A DNA stretch of 64,000 nt from Roseburia sp. Its GTDB lineage: Bacteria; Bacillota; Clostridia; Lachnospirales; Lachnospiraceae. The notes beneath the pieces are model-generated. The model saw nothing but the letters and a program-made list of their open reading frames with translations. It had not been told where the DNA came from and made no database searches. Where the stretch lies: the NCBI GenBank assembly GCA_017549185.1, contig JAFYVJ010000014.1:1-64000 (forward strand), written 5' to 3'. The position numbers were made by a program, and so were the translations under genes. Of this stretch, positions 17,874-26,622 are shown in pieces (the stretch's first letter is position 1; each line of letters begins with the position of its first letter).

Positions 17874-18728
17874 ATGGGATTATTCGATTTATTTGGTAAA
17901 AAAAATGAACCACAGATTTCAGTGACAGAGTATTTGGAGCGTTATAATAACGCAGAGTCATTTATGAAAGCAGCTAAATGTGCATTTAATGTATCGTGGG
18001 ATTATGCTAAGGGACTTCCGGAAGTTAAAACAAGTGCGAAAGGTGCAGATTGTTTACATTTTTTTTATTCTCCGGATGGAGAGAAAAAAAGATATAACAA
18101 TGCAATAGTGGATGGATTTTATTTATTAGAAAGAGCTTGCGAGTGTGGTTCATCATTAGCAGCAGTATATTTGGCGGTGTTGTATCAGCATGGTGTTGGT
18201 AGCACTGTAAATGGTCCAAAGGATATTGAGGCAAATTTACAGAAAGCTTTAATGTATTATGATAAAGCGACAGAGTTAGGAGGGAGCGATGCACGCTTGG
18301 CTGGCGTATTTATCACGTTTATGAAAATGGCAACTAATTTTAATGAGATGGCAGGACGTGAAGAGGCTTTAATTATGAGTGCAGCATTTGCGTCGGTATA
18401 TGAGGGACCTTTATATGAAATGGTAGAGGAATTTTTGACACCGGATGATAAGGAAAATATACAGTGGTTGGTTAGTTTGGTAGTATGTTGGTATGCATCA
18501 CAAGGTTATCCGGCTTGCCTTGCGTTTGTTGCAAATATGTTGTATTACTATGATAGCGAAAAGGGCTATATTAAAAGAGGGGCTTTCTATGATAGATTTA
18601 TGTATATGGTCTCACGACAGAAGGAAGCGAAAAGAGTTGTAGAAACTTATTTGGGACCAAAGGTAAGGGCAGGAGATAAAAATACGCTAGTATCAATGGA
18701 GTTCTTCGGATGGACACTGAATTATTAA
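17874..18728 (+). CDS. Sel1-repeat protein, copy 2
   Basis: 284 residues, intact, with AAAGGAG 7 bases before the start. It aligns with the copy at 9230 over its whole length, with a few small indels (for example GKKNEPQ vs AGKSEPQ at the N-terminus and a shorter segment near residue 170). It keeps the Sel1-like repeats (YLAVLYQHGVG, KATELGGSDARL). It heads the second, decayed importer block. Its intact frame next to broken permeases suggests it is still selected or that its neighbours decayed recently. Confidence 0.8.
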   Translation: MGLFDLFGKKNEPQISVTEYLERYNNAESFMKAAKCAFNVSWDYAKGLPEVKTSAKGADCLHFFYSPDGEKKRYNNAIVDGFYLLERACECGSSLAAVYLAVLYQHGVGSTVNGPKDIEANLQKALMYYDKATELGGSDARLAGVFITFMKMATNFNEMAGREEALIMSAAFASVYEGPLYEMVEEFLTPDDKENIQWLVSLVVCWYASQGYPACLAFVANMLYYYDSEKGYIKRGAFYDRFMYMVSRQKEAKRVVETYLGPKVRAGDKNTLVSMEFFGWTLNY

Positions 18729-18760
18729 AAGTGTAAGCTAATAGGAAGGATGAGGATTGA

Positions 18761-19700
18761 GTGAATTGTTCTAAAATTATAAATCCAAAAAGAAACATTA
18801 GGAAGAGGATGAATAGAAGAAGGATATTTTTATTAGCACTTGTAGTACCGACTTTAATAGTAATGTTTATTTTTAATATTATACCGGGAGTGACGTATCT
18901 GCCGGCTTTTTTTTAAAATTGGACGCCACCACAATCGCTTTTAGATGCCAAATTTGTTGGCATGGATTGGTTTAAGAAGATATTAAATTATTATAATTTA
19001 CCGGAATTAATTCGTAATAGTATCATTTTAGGAATTTGGGATATTGCATTATTACCCATACCGTTAATTTTAGCAATTGCCTGTCAGTATTACGGTTCGT
19101 CCAAAATGAAGAAATTGATAGACATATTTTCAATGATTCCGGTATTTATTCCAACAGTTATTGTGCTTGCAGTAACGTAAAAAAATTTGAGCTATGAAGG
19201 GTTGTTAAATCAGGCTAGAGGATTATTTGGAATGTCAGCCGAAAATTATCTGTTAAATGGAACGTTATTTTATGTATATTTTTCGATTTTAAGCACTTGG
19301 GTCAGGAATGGGATTTTCATGTCTTGTATACAGAGCTTGTTTGACCGCAAGTAATAATGAATTGCATGAAGCGGCAAAAATAGATGGTGCCGGATTGTTT
19401 AAAAGAATTTTATATATTGATTTGCTCTTGTGCCGTTCCGCTTTTTTGGTTAATTTGATATTTCAAATTGGTGGAATATTGAATATAAATACAGAAAGGG
19501 CATTGCTTTTTAAAAATACTGCCAATAGTGCATATTCTACGACATTAGATCTTTACGAATATGAGTTGACTTTTAAATCAACACTGATGCCGGCCTATTC
19601 AAAGGCAATGGCACTTTCTCTTATGCTGATGAGTGTTAATTTTTTATTGTTAATGTTAGCACGAAAAGCAGCAGTGAAAGTGGAGAATATTTATGCATAG
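18761..19700 (+). pseudogene. Decayed copy of ABC permease A
   Basis: Homologous to the permease at 10580, starting at an equivalent GTG. Lesions seen against copy 1 are a TTA to TAA nonsense codon after YLPAFF (near 18914), a CAG to TAA change after LAVT (near 19178), and a one-base insertion near 19290 that shifts the frame before GMGFSCLVYRACL. The 3' part reads openly to 19700 and retains the coupling loop. Three separate lesions mean it cannot make a full permease. Confidence 0.88.
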
Positions 19701-20540
19701 GGATAAGAGTTTAAAAGATAAAATAAGCCTGGGCGATCTTATGACGAAAATAATTTGCAAAATAATCTGTTTTTTGTTTTTGGCTTTTTTTGCAGTACCT
19801 GTAGGTTATGTGTTAATTTCATCAGTGTATAATATGGGGAATTGGTCCCTAAAAGGATATATGCTTTTATTTGAAAATAATCAGATACTTTCCGGATTGA
19901 AAAATTGTGTTTTATTGACTGTCATTGGAACTTTCTATTCGTTGATATTAGAGATTCCGGTAGCTTATGTAACATCCAAAAAAGAGTTTGGTTGGCTAAT
20001 TTTTTTTATTATTTAAGTTTATTTGGAGTTGCATTATTGCCATTATATTTATTGTTAAAAAAAATAAATTTGCTTAATAACCTTTGGGGATTGATCTTGC
20101 CAAGCGGTGTGTCTGTATATTATATGCAACAGTTACGAGCACGTATGCTTATTCAAATGGAGGAATTGGAAGATGCAGCGTTCTTGGATGGCTGTGGTTC
20201 AATTCGTTATCTGCTTCAAATTTGTATTCCGGTTATGATGCCTACAATTGGTGTGATAGGTTTTTTTCATGCATGTGGATATTGGGGGAATACATTATTA
20301 GCCAAGACAATTCTGACTGATGAAAGTAAATTTCCCTTAACATTGGTTTTAAATCAAATCATGATACAAAATCAAACATCTTCTGTATTGGGTTGTACAG
20401 ACACTGTTACAGATATCAGTACATTATATATGGCAGAATTCGGTATATGCGTAATTTCAGCTCTTCCAATGGTTATTCTATTTATGTTAATGAAACGTTA
20501 TATAAAAACGGTTGAAAATGAAGGTGGTCTTGTAATTTAG
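19693..20540 (+). pseudogene. Decayed copy of ABC permease B
   Basis: Homologous to the permease at 11511 and overlapping the end of permease A copy 2 in the same way. A 4-base deletion near 19993 (copy 1 reads GGATGGTTGGCT where this reads GGTTGGCT) shifts the frame after SKKEFGW and ends translation at once. The remaining codons are otherwise conserved, including DAAFLDGCGSIRYLLQICIP. Clear single-lesion pseudogene. Confidence 0.88.
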
Positions 20541-20596
20541 AAAAGTGTATTAATGAAACTTGAGATCTGTATTTAAAATTATTGAGTAACAATAAA

Positions 20597-20880
20597 ATGA
20601 TTTGGCAACATATAGAGCAAATCTTGTTTATCGTCCTTATATGATAAAAAATGAGTGGCCGGCTATTGTGTGGGTGGGTGATTATGCTAATGAGGCTGAA
20701 GAATATTCAGAATTAAGCGGACTTATTAAAAAAGCTGTTACAGAGTATTATACAGATGTGATATTAGGAAGAAAGAACTTGGAAAGCGACTGGGATTCCT
20801 ACATAGCTACATTAAAAAATATAGGTATAGATCGTTTTGTTGAGTTAGTAGAATTGTATTGTAATGTAAGTAATGAGTAA
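20597..20880 (+). pseudogene. C-terminal remnant of solute-binding protein
   Basis: About 92 codons beginning at DLATYRAN match the end of the binding protein at 12437. The sequence upstream matches the permease-to-binding-protein spacer of copy 1 up to AATAAAATG. It then jumps to the GATTTGGCAAC region, equivalent to deletion of copy 1 positions 12419-13760 (about 1.34 kb) with a 2-base TG microhomology. It has no start, signal peptide or lipobox. Confidence 0.88.
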
Positions 20881-20944
20881 ATTCTGTTTTGATAGAAGGA
20901 TTAGTATTTATTAAATATGATAAGGAATTAAAAATATATATTTT

Positions 20945-20995
20945 GCCTTGCTGCAAGGTATAAAATACTGTGTAGCAAGTGTTTTTTTGTTTTTA
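20945..20995 (+). terminator. Terminator-like hairpin after the decayed importer block
   Basis: CTTGCT (20947-20952) pairs with AGCAAG (20974-20979), followed by a T-rich run (GTTTTTTTGTTTTT). Stem is short but the U tract is strong. Confidence 0.55.
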
Positions 20996-21021
20996 CTTGT
21001 GTTTTAGAAAAATTTCTGTAT

Positions 21022-21066
21022 AATAGTTATTACATCAAGATGGTGTAATAACTATTTTTCTTTTTA
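21022..21066 (+). terminator. Strong hairpin with T-rich tail
   Basis: AATAGTTATTACATC pairs with GGTGTAATAACTATT (one G-T pair) across a 5-base loop, followed by TTTCTTTTT. A second terminator in the otherwise gene-free stretch 20881-21255. I see nothing else in this 375-base gap. Confidence 0.7.
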
Positions 21067-21255
21067 TCAAAATGTTCATCCGAGAAGTGTAAGATGAGTA
21101 TTTCAGGTCGCTTAGCGGCATCAGGGTTCGCATTGTGCGGACGTAATGTTTTATCAAATTATTTCAATCACAAAATTTAATATTGTAAAAAGTGGAGTAA
21201 TCCTTATAATTAGGATAGGGATATTTTTGTGTATGGAGAATTCTGCTTTTTATAA

Positions 21256-21627
21256 GGAAAGAGAGCAGAACGAATTGTGCTACAGTCAGAGTGTTTGACG
21301 GAAAAAGATGAAAAACTCTATGCGGATTCAGTATTGGAAGTTGCGGTAACAGAGAATGAGGAAATGTTTGCTGATTTAAGAATGGAGGGAATGCATATGT
21401 GTGAAGCATTAAGAAGGTTAATGAGGGAAGATCTTGAGGAAGCCACTAGAATTGGGGAGGAGCAGGGAAAAAAGATTGGAGAAGAAATTGGTGAGGAACG
21501 TGGAAGAGAAGGTATTATTATGAATGTTCTAAAATCCAATCGTACTGCTGAGGAAGTTGCAGAGCTTTTGATGGTTCCCTTAGAGGAAGTAAAAGCAGTA
21601 GCAAAGAAATTGCTCTCTGAAAATTAA
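21256..21627 (+). pseudogene. C-terminal fragment of an Rpn-type PD-(D/E)XK nuclease
   Basis: The frame is open only from a TAA at 21253. It encodes LQSECLTEKDEKLYADSVLEVA and a Glu/Gly/Arg-rich repeat tail (EEQGKKIGEEIGEERGREG) typical of the C-terminus of the recombination-promoting-nuclease / PDDEXK transposase-like family. The nuclease domain is missing. A GTG at 21277 could start a 116-residue product, but no good ribosome site precedes it. It sits at the border between the accessory island and the core lepB cluster. Confidence 0.65.
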
Positions 21628-21652
21628 TAATAAGCAAAGGATTGTGGGATAA

Positions 21653-22234
21653 ATGAGAAGACGCAGAAGCGGATTAAATTTCAATAGACATAAGAGAAAA
21701 ACAAATGTTAAGTTGGTGAAAGAGGTATTACTTTGGATTCTTCAGATTGCATTAACGATTTTACTGGCGTTCACCTTTGTATATTTTATCGGGTTACGTA
21801 CCAGTGCAGTAGGGCAATCTATGGCAGAGACGATTTATAATGGAGATAATATTCTGGTAAATCGTTTTGTGTATGCAGTGTCCAATCCAAAACCGAATGA
21901 TATTATTGTTTTTAAACCAAATGGAAATGAAAAGTCACATTTATATATTAAACGTGTCATCGGTGTGCCGGGAGATACCGTTCAGATTATAAAAGGTGTT
22001 GTATATGTGAACGGGGAGGTGTTTAGTGAGGCAGCCAGCGTATCTTCTATTGAAGAAGCGGGTATTGCTAGTGAACCGATTGTTTTAAAAGAGGATGAGT
22101 ACTTCGTGTTAGGAGATAATCGTAACAATAGTGAGGACAGTCGATTTGCCAATATTGGTAACGTGCGGAAGGAACATATTATTGGAAAAGTGTGGTTCCG
22201 TATTGCGTCATGGAGAGAATTTGGGTTTTTATAA
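21653..22234 (+). CDS. lepB: Signal peptidase I
   Basis: 193 residues. A basic N-terminus (RRRRSGLNFNRHKRK) and one membrane helix (~25-46) precede the catalytic domain. Nucleophile Ser56 is in VGQSMAET, the general-base Lys100 in YIKRVIGVPGDTV, and the conserved box VLGDNRNNSEDSRF lies near the end. It cleaves signal peptides from secreted preproteins at the outer face of the membrane. Followed by rbgA and rnhB as in many Firmicutes; rplS, which usually precedes lepB in this order, is not seen upstream. Confidence 0.93.
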   Translation: MRRRRSGLNFNRHKRKTNVKLVKEVLLWILQIALTILLAFTFVYFIGLRTSAVGQSMAETIYNGDNILVNRFVYAVSNPKPNDIIVFKPNGNEKSHLYIKRVIGVPGDTVQIIKGVVYVNGEVFSEAASVSSIEEAGIASEPIVLKEDEYFVLGDNRNNSEDSRFANIGNVRKEHIIGKVWFRIASWREFGFL

Positions 22235-22325
22235 GAATAGGGTGAGGCAAGTGTCTATGATGACGAAAATGTCATGATAGTGAAATATTTTGTAAAATGA
22301 GTATTTAGAAAGTTGAGGTAATAAT

Positions 22326-23174
22326 ATGCATTTTCAGTGGTATCCGGGACATATGACCAAGGCAAAGCGTCAGATGCAGGAAGATATAAAGTTAATAGAT
22401 TTGGTGATTGAGTTGGTAGATGCGAGAATTCCGCTTAGTAGCCGCAATCCGGACATTGATGATCTTGGAAAAAATAAGGCACGTCTGATTATTATGAATA
22501 AGTCAGACTTATCTGACGAGACGAGAAACCAGGAATGGGCAGCTTATTTTAAGAGTTTGGGCTACTTTGTAGTGCAACTTGATGCTCGTTCAAAAGTGGG
22601 CATGAAAACAGTGACAAATGTAGTCATGGATGCCTGTAAAGAAAAAATAGAACGAGACCGCAAGAGAGGTATCAAGAACCGTCCGGTTCGTGCGATGGTA
22701 GTGGGGATTCCAAACGTTGGAAAGTCTACTTTTATTAATTCTTATGCAGGAAAAGCCTGTGCGAAAACCGGTAATAAACCGGGTGTGACAAAGGGAAAAC
22801 AGTGGATTCGTTTGAATCAGAATGTAGAGTTATTAGATACACCGGGTATTTTATGGCCGAAGTTCGAAGACCAGATGGTAGGGCTTAGATTGGCATTAAT
22901 TGGAGCAATTAAGGATGAAATTTTAAATATTGACGAGCTTTCGATTGAGTTAATTAAGATTTTAAAGCACTATTATCCGGGAGTGTTAGCAGAGCGTTAT
23001 AGTGTAGATGAAGCGGTGGAACCGGTTCAGATTTTAGAAGGTATTGCAGAGAATCGTAAATGTATTTCTAAGGGTAATGAATTGGATTACAGCAAGGCAG
23101 CGACGCTTTTGATTGACGAATTTAGAAGTGGAAAGCTTGGTAAAATTACTCTTGAGTTTCCGAAGAGTGAATAA
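22326..23174 (+). CDS. rbgA: Ribosome biogenesis GTPase A
   Basis: 282 residues; start behind GTTGAGGTAATA. Begins MHFQWYPGHMTKAKRQM, the family signature. Circularly permuted GTPase motifs appear in order: G4 NKSDL (~60), G1 GIPNVGKST (~127), switch KPGVTKG (~148), and G3 DTPGI (~172). A C-terminal helical domain binds the 50S precursor. Acts in late large-subunit assembly. Located between lepB and rnhB as in Bacillus (ylqF). Confidence 0.94.
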   Translation: MHFQWYPGHMTKAKRQMQEDIKLIDLVIELVDARIPLSSRNPDIDDLGKNKARLIIMNKSDLSDETRNQEWAAYFKSLGYFVVQLDARSKVGMKTVTNVVMDACKEKIERDRKRGIKNRPVRAMVVGIPNVGKSTFINSYAGKACAKTGNKPGVTKGKQWIRLNQNVELLDTPGILWPKFEDQMVGLRLALIGAIKDEILNIDELSIELIKILKHYYPGVLAERYSVDEAVEPVQILEGIAENRKCISKGNELDYSKAATLLIDEFRSGKLGKITLEFPKSE

Positions 23175-23224
23175 ATGTTAAGAATATCATTAGTTATTAT
23201 TGCATTTTACGAAAATTACATTGG

Positions 23225-23238
23225 CTCTGAATAGTTAC
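23225..23238 (+). repeat. Half-copy of dispersed CTGAATAGTTAC repeat
   Basis: CTCTGAATAGTTAC, embedded in a ~35-base segment (TTGGCTCTGAATAGTTACAA) that recurs near 27550. Member of the palindromic family described for 63027-63093. Confidence 0.6.
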
Positions 23239-23292
23239 AAAATACAATAGAAAATAGGCATGGAATATGCTGGAAAAAGAGACGTATCTATC

Positions 23293-24057
23293 ATGGAAGA
23301 AAAAAAGATTGGTATTATCAAAGAAGAATTGAAAAATACACCGGATGAGGAACTGGCAGGTTTTATCAGTACTTATGAAGCCGATGAGCGTGGTGGTGTT
23401 ATAAAGCTTGTAGAGCAGGCAAAAAAACGTGTAGAGAAGCTTGCACAGGAAAAACAGCGTATCTGGGAATTGGGCAAGTTTGAGCGTGAGTATGAGCAGT
23501 TTGGTTATGTCTGTGGAATTGATGAAGTGGGCAGAGGTCCATTGGCAGGCCCGGTGGTAGCAAGTGCAGTTATTTTGCCAAAGGATTGTGATATTTTATA
23601 TATCAATGATTCAAAAAAGTTGTCTGTGGCAAAACGTGAAGAATTATATGATGTCATTATGGAAAAGGCAGTAGCTGTAGGAATCGGCATGGTAGGACCG
23701 GGACGCATTGATGAAATTAATATTTTGCAGGCGACTTATGAAGCTATGAGGGAAGCTATCAGTAATTTACAGGTAGCACCCGATATATTATTAAATGATG
23801 CAGTGACAATTCCGAGTGTAACAATACGTCAGGTGCCAATTATCAAAGGTGATGCGAAAAGTATTTCCATTGGTGCCGCAAGTATCATTGCAAAGGTGAC
23901 AAGAGATCGTCTGATGGAAGAATATGATAAAGTATTTCCGGAATATGGTTTTGCATCGAATAAAGGTTATGGTTCGGCAGAGCATATAAAGGCTTTAAAA
24001 GAAGTCGGACCGACACCGATTCATAGGCAGAGTTTTATAAAGAATTTTGTAGTATAA
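23293..24057 (+). CDS. rnhB: Ribonuclease HII
   Basis: 254 residues from the ATG at 23293, preferred because related proteins begin near this point and GGAAAAAGAG lies upstream; an in-frame ATG at 23260 would add 11 residues. A helical N-terminal extension precedes the catalytic domain. Active-site motifs are CGIDEVGRGPLAGPV, NDSKKL, ND-A region, KGDAKSISIGAASIIAKVTRD and YGFASNKGYG. It removes ribonucleotides and RNA primers from RNA-DNA hybrids. Part of the lepB-rbgA-rnhB run. Confidence 0.93.
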   Translation: MEEKKIGIIKEELKNTPDEELAGFISTYEADERGGVIKLVEQAKKRVEKLAQEKQRIWELGKFEREYEQFGYVCGIDEVGRGPLAGPVVASAVILPKDCDILYINDSKKLSVAKREELYDVIMEKAVAVGIGMVGPGRIDEINILQATYEAMREAISNLQVAPDILLNDAVTIPSVTIRQVPIIKGDAKSISIGAASIIAKVTRDRLMEEYDKVFPEYGFASNKGYGSAEHIKALKEVGPTPIHRQSFIKNFVV

Positions 24058-24068
24058 GAAGGAGTCCA

Positions 24069-24123
24069 AATCCTCTGTCTGCAAAAGCAGGCAGACATTT
24101 TGCTTCGCAAAACAAGGAGGATT
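24069..24123 (+). promoter_or_regulatory. Leader that can sequester the ribosome-binding site of the FliK-like gene
   Basis: AATCCTC (24069-24075) can pair with GAGGATT (24117-24123), which is the ribosome-binding site of the gene starting at 24126. Inside lie a GTCTGC/GCAGgcAGAC hairpin and the palindrome TTTTGCTTCGCAAAA (24098-24112). A closely similar leader precedes the Rpn gene at 31125 on the other strand. Either a mobile intergenic element or a translation-control structure. Confidence 0.55.
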
Positions 24124-24125
24124 AT

Positions 24126-25922
24126 ATGCATATTTCAAATCTGGTTAACCAGTATCAGCGAAATACGAATAGTAACAGCACAGAAGAATTAAAAGGTGCG
24201 ACCAGTATGCAGAAACTGGTGTCAGCAGTAAGTGAATTGACGCAAGGTAGTGTATTTGAAGGTACGGTTACTTCGGTTCGTGGGGGAAAAGTAACATTAT
24301 CTTTAAGCACGGGACAGTCTATTGTGGCTCAATTAGAAGGAAGAGTACAGCTCAAAGTGGGGACACCGATGTTTTTTCAGGTGAAAAGCAATAGTGGCAA
24401 TATGCTGGCGATTAAGCCGTACACTGGAAATGGAAGTGGCGGCAATCCAATACTTATGAATGCATTGACGACAGCAGGGGTTCCTGTGACAGAGAGGAAT
24501 CTTGAAATGGTAAAAGCCATGATGCACCAGCAGATGCCGATTGATAAGCAGAGTATTCTTGAAATGATAAAGCATGTGAGTGCGAACGAACAGACCAATG
24601 TGCAGACGATTGTAGATATGGTACGTCTGGGGCTGCCTGTGGATGCAGAATTGGCGGCTCAGTTTGAACAGTATGGAAAAGGTGATTATGCTCTTTTAGG
24701 AAAAATGGATAGTGCCGTAGACCAAGTGTTAAATTTACTTGGAAGTGAAGAGGTATATTCGGAAAAAGCAGTAGAATTACATCATAAATTAGTTGATATG
24801 ATTTTAAATCCGGAGACTGCTATGCAGTCTGCTACAGATGATGTAGAGCAGTTGATGTTTGGAACGGAGCAGGCAGTAAATGGAAAAGATGCGGTGTTAA
24901 ATATGCTGCTTGGAAATAGTGAGCAGGCCGGAGTTACGATAGAATTACATACGCAAGGTCAGAACGGCGAAGGTCAGACTGCTTTGTCACAACAGACATT
25001 AGCACAGGTTTTTAGTGGAGAACAGTTAGAGCAGATTACAAAAATGTTGCAAAGCACACCGACGCTTGTAGATAATCCGACTTTGTTCATAACAGAAACC
25101 GGTGAGGAAATTTTTGTAGATACGATGCAGGAAGAAGGTGCACCGGTGGCTGCAACCGAAGCGGAGGCAGAAGATCAGGTTGTAGAAGCGAAGCAGGTAT
25201 TGAACACAGAGCTTACTATTGAGAAATTTTTGAAGGCAATCCAACAGGGATTGATGAATAAACAGGAGTTTGGTTACTGGGGCGTACAGAAGCTCTTTGG
25301 TAGTAAAGAGTATCAGACTGTTTTAAAAGAACTTATGCAGGAGCAGTGGCTGGTGAGCCCGGAAGAATTAGATGGTGAACAACTGAGTGAATCTTATAAA
25401 AAAGTCTTACAGCAAACCACACAGTTAGAGCAGATTATGCGCTCTACAGGATTAGAACAGCAGCAATTTTTACAGAATGTGGCGGATATCCGCAGCAACG
25501 TAGAGTTCATAAACCAGTTGAATCAGGTATATACATATGTGCAGTTACCTTTGAAACTATCAGGACAGAATGCCAATGGTGATCTCTATGTGTATACGAA
25601 TAAGAAGAATTTGAATGATCCGGATACGGAGTTGTCCGCGTTTTTACATTTAGATTTGGAACATCTTGGTGCGACGGATGTTTCGGTGAAGATGCTTCGG
25701 AAAAATGTGAAGACTAATTTCTATTTTTCAGATGATGCATCTTATGAATTAGTGAAAAAGAATTTGCCGATATTAGAGGCGAAGCTGAATAAAAAGGGTT
25801 ATAATTGCACGTTTACGGTATCCAATGAGGATAAAAAAGTAGATTTTGTACAGGATTTCTTAAGAAAAGATTTGCCTGTAACAGGGGCATTACACCGTTA
25901 TTCGTTTGATGTGCGGACCTAG
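24126..25922 (+). CDS. FliK-like hook-length-control family protein (YlqG type)
   Basis: 598 residues; start behind AAGGAGGATTAT. Residues ~40-110 resemble an OB-like or beta segment (GSVFEGTVTSVRGGKVTLSLSTGQ). The middle is Gln/Glu-rich and low-complexity. The C-terminal ~120 residues (QLPLKLSGQNANGDLYVYTNKK...LGATDVSVKMLRKNVKTNFYF) look like the FliK C-terminal domain. In Bacillus the same place (after rnhB) holds ylqG, a FliK-like gene paired with the FlhB-like ylqH, just as here. Probable role with the export switch, but no flagellar operon is near. Confidence 0.65.
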   Translation: MHISNLVNQYQRNTNSNSTEELKGATSMQKLVSAVSELTQGSVFEGTVTSVRGGKVTLSLSTGQSIVAQLEGRVQLKVGTPMFFQVKSNSGNMLAIKPYTGNGSGGNPILMNALTTAGVPVTERNLEMVKAMMHQQMPIDKQSILEMIKHVSANEQTNVQTIVDMVRLGLPVDAELAAQFEQYGKGDYALLGKMDSAVDQVLNLLGSEEVYSEKAVELHHKLVDMILNPETAMQSATDDVEQLMFGTEQAVNGKDAVLNMLLGNSEQAGVTIELHTQGQNGEGQTALSQQTLAQVFSGEQLEQITKMLQSTPTLVDNPTLFITETGEEIFVDTMQEEGAPVAATEAEAEDQVVEAKQVLNTELTIEKFLKAIQQGLMNKQEFGYWGVQKLFGSKEYQTVLKELMQEQWLVSPEELDGEQLSESYKKVLQQTTQLEQIMRSTGLEQQQFLQNVADIRSNVEFINQLNQVYTYVQLPLKLSGQNANGDLYVYTNKKNLNDPDTELSAFLHLDLEHLGATDVSVKMLRKNVKTNFYFSDDASYELVKKNLPILEAKLNKKGYNCTFTVSNEDKKVDFVQDFLRKDLPVTGALHRYSFDVRT

Positions 25923-25938
25923 TCATAGGAGGGATTGT

Positions 25939-26265
25939 ATGGCAGAAGAACGAAAAAGACCGGATTTGTGGGGCTTTTTGAAAAATGATGACAAGAAAAA
26001 AGAAAAAACGGCTGTAGCAATCGCTTATGAACCGGGAGATGTAGCACCGAAGATTTTGGCGACAGGAAAAGGTGAGGTAGCAGAGCGTATTATTGAGACT
26101 GCCAAAGAAAATAATGTGCCGTTTTATCAGGATCATAAATTGGCAGAAACTTTATCCAAATTGGAAATTGGAGATGCAATTCCACCGGAACTTTACGATG
26201 TAGTCGCAGAGATTTTGGTATTTGTAGATGATATGGACCGTTTGAAAGCGAAGGTAGGACTATGA
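25939..26265 (+). CDS. FlhB C-terminal-like export switch protein (YlqH type)
   Basis: 108 residues; start at 25939 behind AGGAGGG. After a charged N-terminus it contains the FlhB cytoplasmic-domain core: AIAYEPGDVAPKILATGKGEVAERII, VPFYQDHKLAETLSKLEIGDAIPPELYDVVAEIL. The membrane part of FlhB and the autocleaving NPTH loop are absent. Such stand-alone FlhB-C proteins (Bacillus YlqH) have no settled role. It overlaps yraN by 4 bases and follows the FliK-like gene. Confidence 0.85.
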   Translation: MAEERKRPDLWGFLKNDDKKKEKTAVAIAYEPGDVAPKILATGKGEVAERIIETAKENNVPFYQDHKLAETLSKLEIGDAIPPELYDVVAEILVFVDDMDRLKAKVGL

Positions 26266-26618
26266 ATAAACGTGCAGTTGGCACGGCATATGAGAAATTG
26301 GCGGGAGCCTATTTAGAACAACAGGGATACGAGATTTTAGAGTACAATTTTCGATGCCATATAGGTGAGATAGATATAGTGGCAAAAGATAGGGAGTATC
26401 TCGTTTTTATAGAAGTGAAGTATCGCAGTGATAGTCGGAAAGGGAATCCTTTAGAAGCAGTAGACGTCAGAAAGCAGCGAATTATCAGTAAAGTAGCTTT
26501 ATATTATTGCCTGACACATGGATATGGTGAGGCGTGGCCTTGTAGATTTGATGTGGCAGCGATTGATGGAGAGGAATATATTCTTATAAAAAACGCATTT
26601 GAGTATGCCGGATGGTGA
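26262..26618 (+). CDS. YraN family (UPF0102) endonuclease-like protein
   Basis: 118 residues, overlapping the preceding stop by 4 bases (ATGA). Motifs: GTAYEKLAGAYLEQQGYEILEYNFRCHIGEIDIVAKD and LVFIEVKYRS, with the GEIDIV...FIEVK pattern of the PD-(D/E)XK nuclease fold. Members are thought to act on DNA, but no biochemical role is firmly fixed. Core-genome neighbour of rnhB in many Firmicutes. Confidence 0.9.
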   Translation: MNKRAVGTAYEKLAGAYLEQQGYEILEYNFRCHIGEIDIVAKDREYLVFIEVKYRSDSRKGNPLEAVDVRKQRIISKVALYYCLTHGYGEAWPCRFDVAAIDGEEYILIKNAFEYAGW

Positions 26619-26622
26619 GAAA

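Noticed and set aside
21277..21627. Stand-alone 116-residue gene from the GTG at 21277
   Set aside because: It starts in the middle of the family's tail, lacks a ribosome site and the nuclease core; annotated as a remnant.
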